Source: Candidatus Nitrospira nitrosa | GTDB lineage: Bacteria; Nitrospirota; Nitrospiria; Nitrospirales; Nitrospiraceae | Reading direction: 5' to 3' | Assembly (NCBI RefSeq): GCF_001458735.1 | Contig: NZ_CZQA01000011.1 | Location: 1 to 64,000 of the forward strand | Length of the DNA stretch: 64,000 nt | In this document: positions 25,157 through 33,281 of the stretch, piece by piece | Position numbering within the stretch: position 1 is the stretch's first letter | Layout: each line of letters opens with the position of its first letter | The notes under the pieces: model-generated | What the model was told of the DNA's origin: nothing | What the model saw: only the letters and a program-made list of their open reading frames with translations | Database searches by the model: none | Made by a program: the position numbers and the translations under genes

Positions 25157-26134
25157 TCATGTGTAGCGCCTGTCACATGGCGGTAAGGCTGCGTCAAGTT
25201 GGGCATGTTGCATTCGTAAGAGACGTTGAGCTTGGGCCACGGTGCACAGAATAAATCGAATGCGGTCGCCAGGAGCCAATTGTGCGGCAAGGGGAAGGTC
25301 GGCTGAAATCACGACAGCGATTTTGGGATAGCCTCCGGTGGTCTGTCGGTCAGCCATCAAGAGGATTGGCTGCCCGTCGGAGGGCACTTGCAGGGATCCC
25401 GTGGCTGTGCCGTCCGAGATAAAAGCAACAGTGTCTTTCTGGACAATCTTGGGGCCGGCCAAGCGATAACCCATGCGATTGGATTGAGGAGAGACGGTAT
25501 AGGGGCTCTGCGTCAAGGTCGTGAGCGAATGCTTTTCAAAAAACATCTGCTGTGGACCAGGAATGATGCGCAGGGTTGCAGCGCGTTCATAGCGAGGACG
25601 GAGTGGGGCTGGGAATTCTGTACCGATTGGCTGGGTAATGAGTAGGGCTGGTTTTCCACCTCGCAAAACATCCCCTTGTGTCAGTGGCCTTCCATGCAGC
25701 CCTCCTGTTTCGCTTGCATAGTGGGTTGCGCGGCTGCCCAGTACCAAAGGGACGTCGATGCCGCCAGCGATCGCGAGGTATGCACGAGCTCCAGCCCGTG
25801 GCATGCCGAAGCGCAATTGACCACCACGCGGAATCAGCATACTTCTCCACATCGGCATGTTACGACCATCAAGGGTAGGGGAGATGTCCGCTCCGGTGAT
25901 GGCGATGACCGTGTCCTGCTTGAACAGGAGTTCCGGCCCTTTTAGGGTGAGCTCAAGTACCGCCGCCTGGTCTGGATTCCCAACCTGCCGATTTGCAACG
26001 ATCATGGAGAAGGAGTCCATTGCTCCTGAGACGGATACGCCATAGTGTTGATGGCCGTGGCGCCCCAGGTCTTGTATGGTGGTCAGCCAGCCGCTTTTCA
26101 GGACAAGGATCTCGGCTGGCTGGAGTTTCATCAT
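25157..26134 (-). CDS. pxpC: 5-oxoprolinase subunit PxpC
   Basis: Protein of 325 aa of the KipA/biotin-dependent carboxyltransferase-like family, shown by GWLTTIQDLGRHGHQHYGVSVSGAMD at the start, LTGADISPTLDG and AGGIDVPLVLGSRAT. With PxpA and PxpB it forms the ATP-dependent enzyme that opens 5-oxoproline to glutamate. Its start overlaps the pxpA stop as ATGA. Last gene of the operon. Confidence 0.92.
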   Translation of the reverse strand: MMKLQPAEILVLKSGWLTTIQDLGRHGHQHYGVSVSGAMDSFSMIVANRQVGNPDQAAVLELTLKGPELLFKQDTVIAITGADISPTLDGRNMPMWRSMLIPRGGQLRFGMPRAGARAYLAIAGGIDVPLVLGSRATHYASETGGLHGRPLTQGDVLRGGKPALLITQPIGTEFPAPLRPRYERAATLRIIPGPQQMFFEKHSLTTLTQSPYTVSPQSNRMGYRLAGPKIVQKDTVAFISDGTATGSLQVPSDGQPILLMADRQTTGGYPKIAVVISADLPLAAQLAPGDRIRFILCTVAQAQRLLRMQHAQLDAALPPCDRRYT

Positions 26135-26892
26135 GTCTGAAGCGGCTTCGCAATGCGAACTCCAGCCGATTGAATCTCTTGTCCAATAAGCTGGAGGAAT
26201 TCAACTGCCTGGGGAGTGTCTAGGTGAACGCACAGGCTCTCGGCCTGGATCGCTATTTGCTGTCCATCAATGCTGGTGACAGAGCCGTTGAGGATCTCGC
26301 GCAATTGCCGACGAATGTGTTGCTTAGGCTGTAACAGCGCATGAGGGTGTGAGCGAGGAACCAAGGTGCCGTCGGACTGATACGCTCGGTCGGCGAATGC
26401 TTCCTGAATCACAGTCAGTCCAGCCGTTCTCCCGCTTGTTACCAGTTCCAATCCTGCAAGGGCAAACAGTAGCAGGTGAGCATCGAATGATGCCACGGCT
26501 CGTGCAACGGCATCGGCCACTCTACGATCTCGTGCCGCCAAGTTATAGAGAGCCCCATGAAGCTTGACGTGGCTGAGTGTCAGTTGCTCCGACTCCAGTA
26601 CTTCGGCCAACGTTTTCAGCTGTGCAGATAGGAGCCATTCAACTTCGTCTGCAGACGTCCGGCGATCCCGGCGTCCGAAGTCTTGTGCATCGGGAAATCC
26701 TGGATGGGCGCCGATTGCCGTTCCGGATTGTGCGGCAAGCTTCGCAGTGCGGAGCATAAGTGAGGGATTACCGGCATGTACGCCGCAGGCAATATTCACC
26801 GAGGTGATCAGCGGCATGAGCTGAGCTTCAAGAGCGTGATACGTTTCACCCTCGTACTCGCCCATGTCACTGTTTAAATCAATCGTTGCCAT
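26131..26892 (-). CDS. pxpA: 5-oxoprolinase subunit PxpA (LamB/YcsF family)
   Basis: Protein of 253 aa. The ATG at 26892 gives the family N-terminus MATIDLNSDMGE; the frame is open to 26925. Conserved motifs: SVNIACGVHAGNPSLM, IGAHPGFPDAQDFGRR and VKLHGALYN, then EAFADRAYQSDGTLVPR. It overlaps the end of pxpB by 14 bp and pxpC by 4 bp, so the three subunits are translated as a coupled set. Confidence 0.93.
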   Translation of the reverse strand: MATIDLNSDMGEYEGETYHALEAQLMPLITSVNIACGVHAGNPSLMLRTAKLAAQSGTAIGAHPGFPDAQDFGRRDRRTSADEVEWLLSAQLKTLAEVLESEQLTLSHVKLHGALYNLAARDRRVADAVARAVASFDAHLLLFALAGLELVTSGRTAGLTVIQEAFADRAYQSDGTLVPRSHPHALLQPKQHIRRQLREILNGSVTSIDGQQIAIQAESLCVHLDTPQAVEFLQLIGQEIQSAGVRIAKPLQT

Positions 26893-27622
26893 GCAAGCTC
26901 TCATGGTTGAGACGATCGAACTCATGACGGTCGATTGGATTGAATTGAACGATGTCCCCTGGCTTCAGTAGGAAGGGATCGGCTCTGCCCTTGCGGTACA
27001 TGGCGATCGGTGTTCGACCAATCAGTTGCCAGCCGCCTGGTGTGGCGATGGGGTAAATTCCCGTCTGGTGATCAGCAATGCCGACTGATCCAGCCGGGAC
27101 TGTCGTCCTCGGGGTTGAACGGCGAGGCATGGCCAACCGCTCAGAGACGAGCCCAAGATAGGGAAACCCGGGACTGAATCCGAGCATATACACGCGGTAC
27201 TGAATGGACGCGTGCAATGCGCTGGCCTCATCCGGTTGTAGACCGGCAAAGGCTGCCACCGCTTCCAAGTCAGGCCCCCATTCGCCGCCGTACAAGACGG
27301 GAATTTCGTGGAGAATGCCTTGTGGGTCAGCCTGGCCTGGTTCTCGTCGCGGTAAGGTCTTGAGTCTCTTGGCCAACGTGGCCGAATCCCATCGGAGCGG
27401 ATCAAAGTGAACGGTGACCGATCGATAGGTGGGGACGATGTCGTGGATGCCTTGCCAATGTTGGTTGAAGACCGTCTTCGCGAATGCCACGACTCGGGAG
27501 TTGATTTCCGAATTGATCATGTTCCCGAACTCAATTGTGAGTGCGGAGTCGCCAAGCGGCAGAATACGGAAGCTCTCTTTCTTTGGATGATGCGGGCGTC
27601 TGGTATGAGATCGAGAAGGCAC
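26879..27622 (-). CDS. pxpB: 5-oxoprolinase subunit PxpB (KipI family)
   Basis: The GTG at 27622 is proposed as start because it lies 19 bp after the amine oxidase stop and gives 247 aa, the normal family length; no ATG precedes the conserved RILPLGDSALTIEFG. Longer readings would overlap the amine oxidase gene by 85 bp. Family motifs HEIPVLYGGEWGPDL, VYMLGFSPGFPYLG and TPGGWQLIGRTP are complete. The ribosome site before the GTG is weak. Confidence 0.88.
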   Translation of the reverse strand: MPSRSHTRRPHHPKKESFRILPLGDSALTIEFGNMINSEINSRVVAFAKTVFNQHWQGIHDIVPTYRSVTVHFDPLRWDSATLAKRLKTLPRREPGQADPQGILHEIPVLYGGEWGPDLEAVAAFAGLQPDEASALHASIQYRVYMLGFSPGFPYLGLVSERLAMPRRSTPRTTVPAGSVGIADHQTGIYPIATPGGWQLIGRTPIAMYRKGRADPFLLKPGDIVQFNPIDRHEFDRLNHESLHGND

Positions 27623-27641
27623 TGGACTTACCGTTGGAGCG

Positions 27642-29291
27642 TTACCGAGGCTTAGCCGTTGTGAGAATTGATTGGGCTGCTGCAATGCCGGAAAGGGCCG
27701 CTCCCTCCATGAAACCCTGCCATTCATAGAACGAGTTGGTGTGTTCGCCGGCGAACAAGAGATTGCCTGCCGGGAGGCCTTCCAAACCTGCCATTGTCGT
27801 GAATTGGCCTGGACGATAACAGGTATAGCTGCCTTTCATCAGAGGGTTTGACGGCCAATGTTCGAGATGTGCGCGGTACTGTCCCTGTCTATCCTTGGAC
27901 GCAGCTCCAAGTGTGCCGGGGTAGACTCGATTCAAATCCTGTAAGAACTGCGCGGCGTTTGTTTGGACTGCACCTGGGTCCAGTCCAGCCCCACGAGGCC
28001 CGCTTGAATAGTCGGTGAGAATTCCGCGGTTGTCTGATCCCAACGTCGGATTGGTTTCCCATGTCGTTTGGACGTTGAGGAGATCCGCATAAGCCGTTCC
28101 GTTACTCCCCAATGTATGCCAGGGTCGGCTTGAAAAACCGATCATCATTTTGGCATTCGTTCCATACCCGAGTCCCTGAATCGCAGCACGTTGTGCGGGA
28201 GGGAGACCAAGCCCAGCATCCAAGTTCACCTGGCGGAGCGTCGTAAAGGGGATGGCCAGCACGGCGACATCATGCGAGAAGGTCACGGTACGGGAATCTT
28301 GCTGAACCGTGAGTTCGATCCGTTCATCGCTCAACTGGCGGACTCGCATGAGTCTTGAGCCATACACAATCTGTCCTGAAAGTTCGCGTGTCAGTCCTTC
28401 GGTGATTCGATCATTGCCGTCGACTAGATGATACCGTTCGTCACTGAATACGCCGAAGGGAGTGAAGTGCGAGCGCTGGTCAGCATGAATGAAGAGGAGA
28501 AACGTAAGACAGCTTTGTTCGTCCGCTGTGAGTCCATACTCAGCCTCATAGGCGGCAACAATTGCGGCCTTGGCGAGCGGCCCTGCCGAGACACCGGCTC
28601 CATTTTCTCCCTCCAGGTAGGCCAATAGGCTGATCCGGTCCAAGGCCACATCGTCCATGGTATGGGATGTAGCCGTGACTTTTCGTGATAGGTGGTTCAG
28701 GTCAATCCGCATCACCGAGATGAAATCTCGAAACTCCGCTACGACTGCTGCTTCTGAATACCGTTGTCCATAGAAGTGGTAGAAGACCTCTCCCGGCTCC
28801 TTGTTCATATCCTCCAGGCTCAGACGAAATCGCTTAGCGTAGCTCAGCATCGTCTTATGCAGCGTGTCGATGAGTTCGCCGCCGCGTTCGACCACTTGGC
28901 CTGGAAAATAACCACGTAACGTCCAACAACGGCCACCTGCTCGATTGGCCGCCTCGTAGATGGTGGCTTGAACGCCTCCGCTCTTGAGCGCATCGGCACA
29001 AGCCAGTCCGGCGAGCCCCGCACCGACAATCCCTACGGAGAGCGAGGAAGGCGATGGCTTGGCGGCGGCCGCGCATCGTGGAAGCCCCGGCATCGCCCCC
29101 AGGGCAAGCGCGACACTCGTTGTCCCGGCACTAAGCAGAAAGTCGCGGCGCGAAATCGAATGCGCAGCCCTTCGTGGAAGCCACTCTTGGATCGCTCCAA
29201 GTGCATCGACAGCAGAACAGTGCCGGCGTTCAGCCAAGAAGGCGGCTGTCGTTAAGCGGACCAACGAACGGAATGATGGAGTTCGGAACAT
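27642..29291 (-). CDS. Tat-exported flavin amine oxidase
   Basis: Protein of 549 aa from the ATG at 29291 (GGGAGA upstream). A twin-arginine signal (SISRRDFLLSAGTTSV, about residues 45-60) is followed by a hydrophobic stretch and an Ala-rich cleavage zone. The FAD-binding Rossmann motif VGIVGAGLAGLACADAL and the downstream E-A-x-x-R-x-G-G-R segment (YEAANRAGGRCWTL) are intact; the C-terminal FAD loop is LFAGEHTNSFYEWQGFMEGA. Such enzymes oxidatively deaminate amines or amino acids in the periplasm. It heads an operon with pxpBAC, which suggests use of an amino acid or gamma-glutamyl compound that yields 5-oxoproline, an inference from order only. Confidence 0.87.
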   Translation of the reverse strand: MFRTPSFRSLVRLTTAAFLAERRHCSAVDALGAIQEWLPRRAAHSISRRDFLLSAGTTSVALALGAMPGLPRCAAAAKPSPSSLSVGIVGAGLAGLACADALKSGGVQATIYEAANRAGGRCWTLRGYFPGQVVERGGELIDTLHKTMLSYAKRFRLSLEDMNKEPGEVFYHFYGQRYSEAAVVAEFRDFISVMRIDLNHLSRKVTATSHTMDDVALDRISLLAYLEGENGAGVSAGPLAKAAIVAAYEAEYGLTADEQSCLTFLLFIHADQRSHFTPFGVFSDERYHLVDGNDRITEGLTRELSGQIVYGSRLMRVRQLSDERIELTVQQDSRTVTFSHDVAVLAIPFTTLRQVNLDAGLGLPPAQRAAIQGLGYGTNAKMMIGFSSRPWHTLGSNGTAYADLLNVQTTWETNPTLGSDNRGILTDYSSGPRGAGLDPGAVQTNAAQFLQDLNRVYPGTLGAASKDRQGQYRAHLEHWPSNPLMKGSYTCYRPGQFTTMAGLEGLPAGNLLFAGEHTNSFYEWQGFMEGAALSGIAAAQSILTTAKPR

Positions 29292-29450
29292 GAGCACGTC
29301 TCCCGGTTGGACAACGATCAGGCACGGTATCTTACAGAAATGATAAGAGCTGCGGAAAGAGGGGAGCAAGGGAGTGGCGATCAATGGGCGACACGAACCG
29401 CCGTTAGAACATAGCGCAGACTATATCTGGGGCTAAAAGCGCAGGAAGAG

Positions 29451-29469
29451 CTGTCCAACTATTGGACAG
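29451..29469. promoter_or_regulatory. Inverted repeat in a divergent promoter region
   Basis: CTGTCCAA (29451-29458) and TTGGACAG (29462-29469) flank a 3-bp spacer. It lies in the 301-bp region between the divergent amine oxidase and DUF3597 genes, a good place for an operator. It uses the same 7-mer TGTCCAA/TTGGACA as the palindromes at 2311 and 2451 but in the opposite order. Confidence 0.45.
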
Positions 29470-29592
29470 TTGTGGGCGAAGGTTGGCTGCCATGAAAAGA
29501 GTGGGGTGATTTTATTTCTGCTTAAGTGTTAGATTCGATTTCCACGACAGAGAGATGTGACTCATTCAGTCTTCTACATGGAGGGATGGACG

Positions 29593-30000
29593 ATGGGACT
29601 CTTTGGCACGATTATGGAGAAACTCGGATTTGGTTCCGCTGCCCACGCAGCCCCCCCGCCGCCGGCTGCGGCTCCGGTATCAAGTGCTCCGTCAGCTCCC
29701 GATGCGGCGCAGGCTGCTCCCAAGCCCGCTGCGATATCGGCGGTCGATGTCGTGGGAAAGCTTGAAGGGCTTGCTGCGCAGAATTCGCAGAAGCTGAATT
29801 GGAAGACGTCGATCGTCGATTTGATGAAGCTCTTGAATTTGGACAGCAGTCTCACGGCACGCAAAGAACTGGCGACTGAACTCGGATGCCCCGCAGACAA
29901 GATGGGCGACTCCGCCCAAATGAACATGTGGCTCCACAAAGCGGTGTTGCAGAAGTTGGCGGCGAATGGTGGGAATATTCCCAAGGAACTCTTGCACTGA
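29593..30000 (+). CDS. DUF3597 domain protein
   Basis: Protein of 135 aa from the ATG at 29593 (ATGGAGGGATGG upstream). Starts MGLFGTIMEKLGF, then a Pro/Ala-rich linker (about 20-50), then the DUF3597 core with ISAVDVVGKLEGLAAQNSQKLNW and SIVDLMKLLNLDSSLTARKELA. The core is a small helical domain found widely in proteobacteria and Nitrospira; function unknown. Its end faces the bactofilin gene, with a hairpin between. Confidence 0.85.
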   Translation: MGLFGTIMEKLGFGSAAHAAPPPPAAAPVSSAPSAPDAAQAAPKPAAISAVDVVGKLEGLAAQNSQKLNWKTSIVDLMKLLNLDSSLTARKELATELGCPADKMGDSAQMNMWLHKAVLQKLAANGGNIPKELLH

Positions 30001-30008
30001 CAGAATGC

Positions 30009-30043
30009 AGAGCGAGAGGACTATGAGCTCTCTTGCTCGCTCT
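30009..30043. terminator. Hairpin between convergent DUF3597 and bactofilin genes
   Basis: AGAGCGAG (30009-30016) pairs with CTCGCTCT (30036-30043), with further inner pairing around a loop near 30022. It overlaps the last codons of the bactofilin gene and follows the DUF3597 stop by 8 bp, so it could end both transcripts. No strong U-tract. Confidence 0.45.
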
Positions 30044-30479
30044 CGATCAAAATCGGGCGGGAGAGGCTCAGCCTTTGCGGCGCTTCGGTCAGGACCAAAG
30101 GGGTCTGCTGGAACTCATCGACCACCGGATGTGAGCCCATGTCGATCGAGCCTTTAAAAAAGGCGCCCTCTTCCATCGAGAACGACGGCGCAGAGATATC
30201 CCCAAGGACAACTGCGGGTTTGAGCAGTTGGATTTTGCTGGTCGCAGTCACGTTGCCATGGATCTTTCCTCTGGTGACGATGGTTTCAGCGACAATCGTT
30301 CCTCGGATCGTGGCATTTTCGCCGATCACCAACATCCCTTTTGCATGGATCTCGCCCTCGATGGAGCTGTCAAGCTGAACCGTGCTGTGAAAGTGGACGA
30401 TGCCCTTGAAGGTGACGTCCTTTCCAAGCACGGTGAAGTGTCCATTGTCGGAATCACTCTCTCTTTTTTTGTCCCACAT
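30021..30479 (-). CDS. Bactofilin (polymer-forming cytoskeletal protein)
   Basis: Protein of 152 aa with AGAGGGG before the ATG. The central right-handed beta-helix shows the typical six-residue Ile/Val/Gly ladder (FKGIVHFHSTVQLDSSIEGEI, VIGENATIRGTIVAETIVTRG, KIHGNVTATSKIQLL). Polar tails flank the core, as in BacM/CcmA types. Bactofilins form non-polar filaments that scaffold cell-wall or polarity functions; no cell-wall gene is adjacent. Confidence 0.9.
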   Translation of the reverse strand: MWDKKRESDSDNGHFTVLGKDVTFKGIVHFHSTVQLDSSIEGEIHAKGMLVIGENATIRGTIVAETIVTRGKIHGNVTATSKIQLLKPAVVLGDISAPSFSMEEGAFFKGSIDMGSHPVVDEFQQTPLVLTEAPQRLSLSRPILIESEQESS

Positions 30480-30587
30480 GATGCCCCTCTTTTCAAAGTG
30501 AGTTCAAAAAAATAGGTAGTAACCATACAGGAGTTGGAAGGAAGAATCAAAGGCTGATTTGTGGGCGGTGTGAGGATGGACGGAGTA

Positions 30588-30857
30588 CTACCGCTTGTCG
30601 GATGGCTGATTCCGAGATGGTTTCTGTTCCGAACCATGCCCTGCCATGGATTTGGCGGTCTTGCCGATCGCCGATCCGATTTTTGGGATTTCCTTTTCGA
30701 TGTTCTGTGCGGCGCTCCGCAACCCACGTGTGAGATCGTCGACGGTGAGACCTTTCTGTTGGTCGCCTCGCTGTGAGTCGGCCGCTTCGACCACGGTTCC
30801 AGTTGGGAAACCCATGCAGAGCCACAGAAGCCATCCGGTGATCCATCGGTGCTGCAT
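30588..30857 (-). CDS. Small exported protein, unknown
   Basis: Protein of 89 aa. Signal peptide about residues 1-26 (ITGWLLWLCMGFPTGTVVEAA), then a charged helical part (LTVDDLTRGLRSAAQNIEKEIPKIGSAIG) with Lys/Ser-rich tail. Looks like a small periplasmic helix protein; no family recognised. Ribosome site not obvious. Confidence 0.5.
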   Translation of the reverse strand: MQHRWITGWLLWLCMGFPTGTVVEAADSQRGDQQKGLTVDDLTRGLRSAAQNIEKEIPKIGSAIGKTAKSMAGHGSEQKPSRNQPSDKR

Positions 30858-30976
30858 ACCTCAACTATATCAGATAAAGTAACGGCATCTCGGCTCCATG
30901 TCGATGGCGTATTCGCCTGGGATCGCGTATGATCGCGCCGGTTGGTCACGAGACTATTGTTGAGGAGCACTCGAGG

Positions 30977-31366
30977 ATGGATATCGACATCTCAGCTCGT
31001 CGGTTGGTGGTCATCGGCGCTCTCAGTGCCGGGTTGGGCGTCGTCGCCGGTGCCTTTGGGGCGCATATGCTGAAGGATATGTTGGATCAACATCTGCTGG
31101 ATGTGTATGAAAAGGCGACCCGCTATCAGATGTATCATGCCTTTGGTCTGGTCCTGAGTGGATTTGCTGTGCAAATCTGGCGCGATACCGGAATGGCCAA
31201 AGCTGGGTGGTTGTTTGCCGCTGGGACAATCCTGTTCTCTGGAAGTCTCTATGGAGTCTCTCTACTGGGGATTCGATGGTTAGGAGCCGTGACGCCGATT
31301 GGAGGCCTCCTCTTTATCGCGGGATGGACGGTACTCGCGTGGCGTGCGTGGCGTGAGGTCGCTTGA
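30977..31366 (+). CDS. DUF423 family small membrane protein
   Basis: Protein of 129 aa from the ATG at 30977 (the frame is open to 30929). Four membrane helices with the family motifs GALSAGLGVVAGAFGAHML, ATRYQMYHAFGLV and FSGSLYGVSLLGIRWLGAVTPIGG. The family (YwdK/TMEM256 relatives) is widespread and of unknown function. Stop is directly followed by the end of the next gene on the other strand. Confidence 0.9.
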   Translation: MDIDISARRLVVIGALSAGLGVVAGAFGAHMLKDMLDQHLLDVYEKATRYQMYHAFGLVLSGFAVQIWRDTGMAKAGWLFAAGTILFSGSLYGVSLLGIRWLGAVTPIGGLLFIAGWTVLAWRAWREVA

Positions 31367-32308
31367 TTATGGTTTGCAGGGCGCGAGGCGTTTACCGCTG
31401 ATGGGACCCCATCCGCCGGTATTGCTCACAAATGACCCTTCGATCCTCTGATCGTCCTTGGTAAACAGCAGACTGTCTTCTTGAATGTGCCCGTTCTGCT
31501 CCCAGCGCAAGTACATGGCATCTCCGAGAAAGATGCTTTCTGCCGGCGTTGCGGCATTGGCGGATGTGGCTCCAGGTGGGGGAAAGACGATGGTGGATTT
31601 CTGTTCACCATGCTGCTGGTGATTATGAATGATCCACTGCCAGGTTCCGCAGAGTCGTGACTGGCCTTTGGTTTGTCTGATCCGATTCTTCCACCCATGG
31701 ATGTTCCACCAGGCTGTGATGGCCTGGTGACTCGCTTCAAACGCCGTACGCTCTGCCGCCAAGCGCAATTCGATGTTCCGTGGCTGTGATGTTCCTTGGG
31801 CCGTCCGAGAGTCCAGTTCTTCCTTGGTCAGACGGAGCAGGTCGGAGAATGCTGCTATCTGGTTTCTGGTCCGTAACCAGTCTTGTCGTGCTGTCGGTAA
31901 TGGAAGGACGGGAGTGGATAGGCCGGTTTCTTGACGAAGGGAATTGGCAAACTGCCATGTCCCCAGTGCGCTCATCAATTCAGAGACAGACTGTGACAAC
32001 TCCGGCACCCCGAGTTCCTTGACCATTTTGCTGGGGAGTCTGGCACCCAAGACTCCGGCTGCATCCTTCAGTCCAAGGGCAGGTCCAATCGAGGTCGTAA
32101 ACAACCGCAGTGCCCCCTCGTCTGACTCGAGTAATGCGAATTGGTCGGCTCGTTGTGTCACTACGTCGGTCAACAAGCGCGGAGAGTCCTGCCCCTCTGC
32201 CATGGCCAACGATGGGAGGAGGAGCACACCCAACAGGATGAGGAGGAAGCTGACTCTGTCCTGCCGGTGTCCGCGACCAAGTTGATGCTGATTCAGCTCA
32301 TTTACCAT
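31367..32308 (-). CDS. Exported protein, unknown function
   Basis: Protein of 313 aa if started at the ATG at 32308, which gives a signal peptide ending LLLPSLAMA-EG; ATGs at 32359 and 32404 are alternatives and no start has a good ribosome site. The mature part begins with a helical region (LTDVVTQRADQFALL) and ends in a beta-rich domain with a Cys pair (RLCGTWQWIIHNHQQ ... RLAPCKP) reminiscent of a lipocalin-like or single-domain periplasmic fold. No family recognised. Confidence 0.6.
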   Translation of the reverse strand: MVNELNQHQLGRGHRQDRVSFLLILLGVLLLPSLAMAEGQDSPRLLTDVVTQRADQFALLESDEGALRLFTTSIGPALGLKDAAGVLGARLPSKMVKELGVPELSQSVSELMSALGTWQFANSLRQETGLSTPVLPLPTARQDWLRTRNQIAAFSDLLRLTKEELDSRTAQGTSQPRNIELRLAAERTAFEASHQAITAWWNIHGWKNRIRQTKGQSRLCGTWQWIIHNHQQHGEQKSTIVFPPPGATSANAATPAESIFLGDAMYLRWEQNGHIQEDSLLFTKDDQRIEGSFVSNTGGWGPISGKRLAPCKP

Positions 32309-32355
32309 ATTGACTAGTCTGTGTGGAGAATCGTCAAAGAGAGAGCGGCGCCGAC

Positions 32356-33156
32356 TCATGTTCCCTGGAAGCACGATTTCAGAAAGTTCGCCGTGCGTTC
32401 CCATGCGAGGGAGGTACTCTCGGCATCATAGGCACTTGGCTTCATCTCGTTGCAGAATGCGTGCGAGGCGTTGGGGTAACAATGGATGTCGACCCGCTTG
32501 CCGTACGCTGCGGAGGCGCTCCGTAGTTGCTCAACAACATCCGGTGTGGCCCAGGTGTCCTTCCCCGCCTGATGGTATAACACCGGGGGAAAGAGGTCTT
32601 TCATTGCCTCGTTTGACGTGATTATCTTGCCATAGTACGAGACGGCTGCGCGCAACCGTTTCCGGTGGCAGGCGAACCGCAGCGCATAGGATCCTCCCAT
32701 GCCGTATCCGACGACTCCATGGATGTTCTTCTTGGCCATGGTACGAGTATTGAGGTATTCACAACAGGAATTGATGTCGGTGATGACCTGGTCATCATTC
32801 TGTCGTTCCAACAACGCGGCCGCCACGTCGTCGTTGGCCGTCACCATGCCTCCTAATCGACCGTAGAGATTCGGAAGAATCACCATGTAGCCTTCACAGG
32901 CCAGGCGAGCTCCCAGATCCTTCATCTGGCCGGTCAGTCCCCACCAATCATGTAAAAGGACAATCCCTGGATAGGTTCCGGCTTGCTGCGGCCAGAAGAG
33001 CAGGCAATCGACTTGGTGTTCCTTCGGCATTTTACTTTTGAAGTAGGGGTCCACCATCTGGTCGGTATGGGTGGGGATCGGAACGCCGCTTGGGAAACGG
33101 GCGGTTCCCGTACCGATTTGTTCTAAGGTGAAAGGAGTCGCTGGTGCCGTAGGCAT
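32356..33156 (-). CDS. Dienelactone hydrolase homologue lacking its nucleophile
   Basis: Protein of 266 aa. The DLH fold is clear: GIVLLHDWWGLTGQMKDLGARLACEGY, the elbow VVGYGMGGSYALR, Asp200 in HQAGKDTWATP and His232 in YPNASHAFCN. The nucleophile of this family is the Cys in G-x-C-x-G-G; here residue 152 is Gly (codon GGC, one base from TGC). Asp and His remain. A binding or alternative-mechanism role is possible, or the gene has recently lost function. Cytoplasmic; start ATG has AGGAT upstream. Confidence 0.85.
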   Translation of the reverse strand: MPTAPATPFTLEQIGTGTARFPSGVPIPTHTDQMVDPYFKSKMPKEHQVDCLLFWPQQAGTYPGIVLLHDWWGLTGQMKDLGARLACEGYMVILPNLYGRLGGMVTANDDVAAALLERQNDDQVITDINSCCEYLNTRTMAKKNIHGVVGYGMGGSYALRFACHRKRLRAAVSYYGKIITSNEAMKDLFPPVLYHQAGKDTWATPDVVEQLRSASAAYGKRVDIHCYPNASHAFCNEMKPSAYDAESTSLAWERTANFLKSCFQGT

Positions 33157-33281
33157 GGTTGAGATCCTGTTACCGGATCGCTGTTGCGCTGGACATGACG
33201 GTACTATATGAAGCCGTTTGTGGGAATGTCAATTGACTGCCGGATGATGTGGTTCTACAGTGCGGGGGGGAGCGACGTATC

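Noticed and set aside
29574-29984. Long minus-strand frame opposite the DUF3597 gene
   Set aside because: It mirrors the Pro/Ala-rich codon bias of the real gene; the plus-strand protein has the recognised domain.
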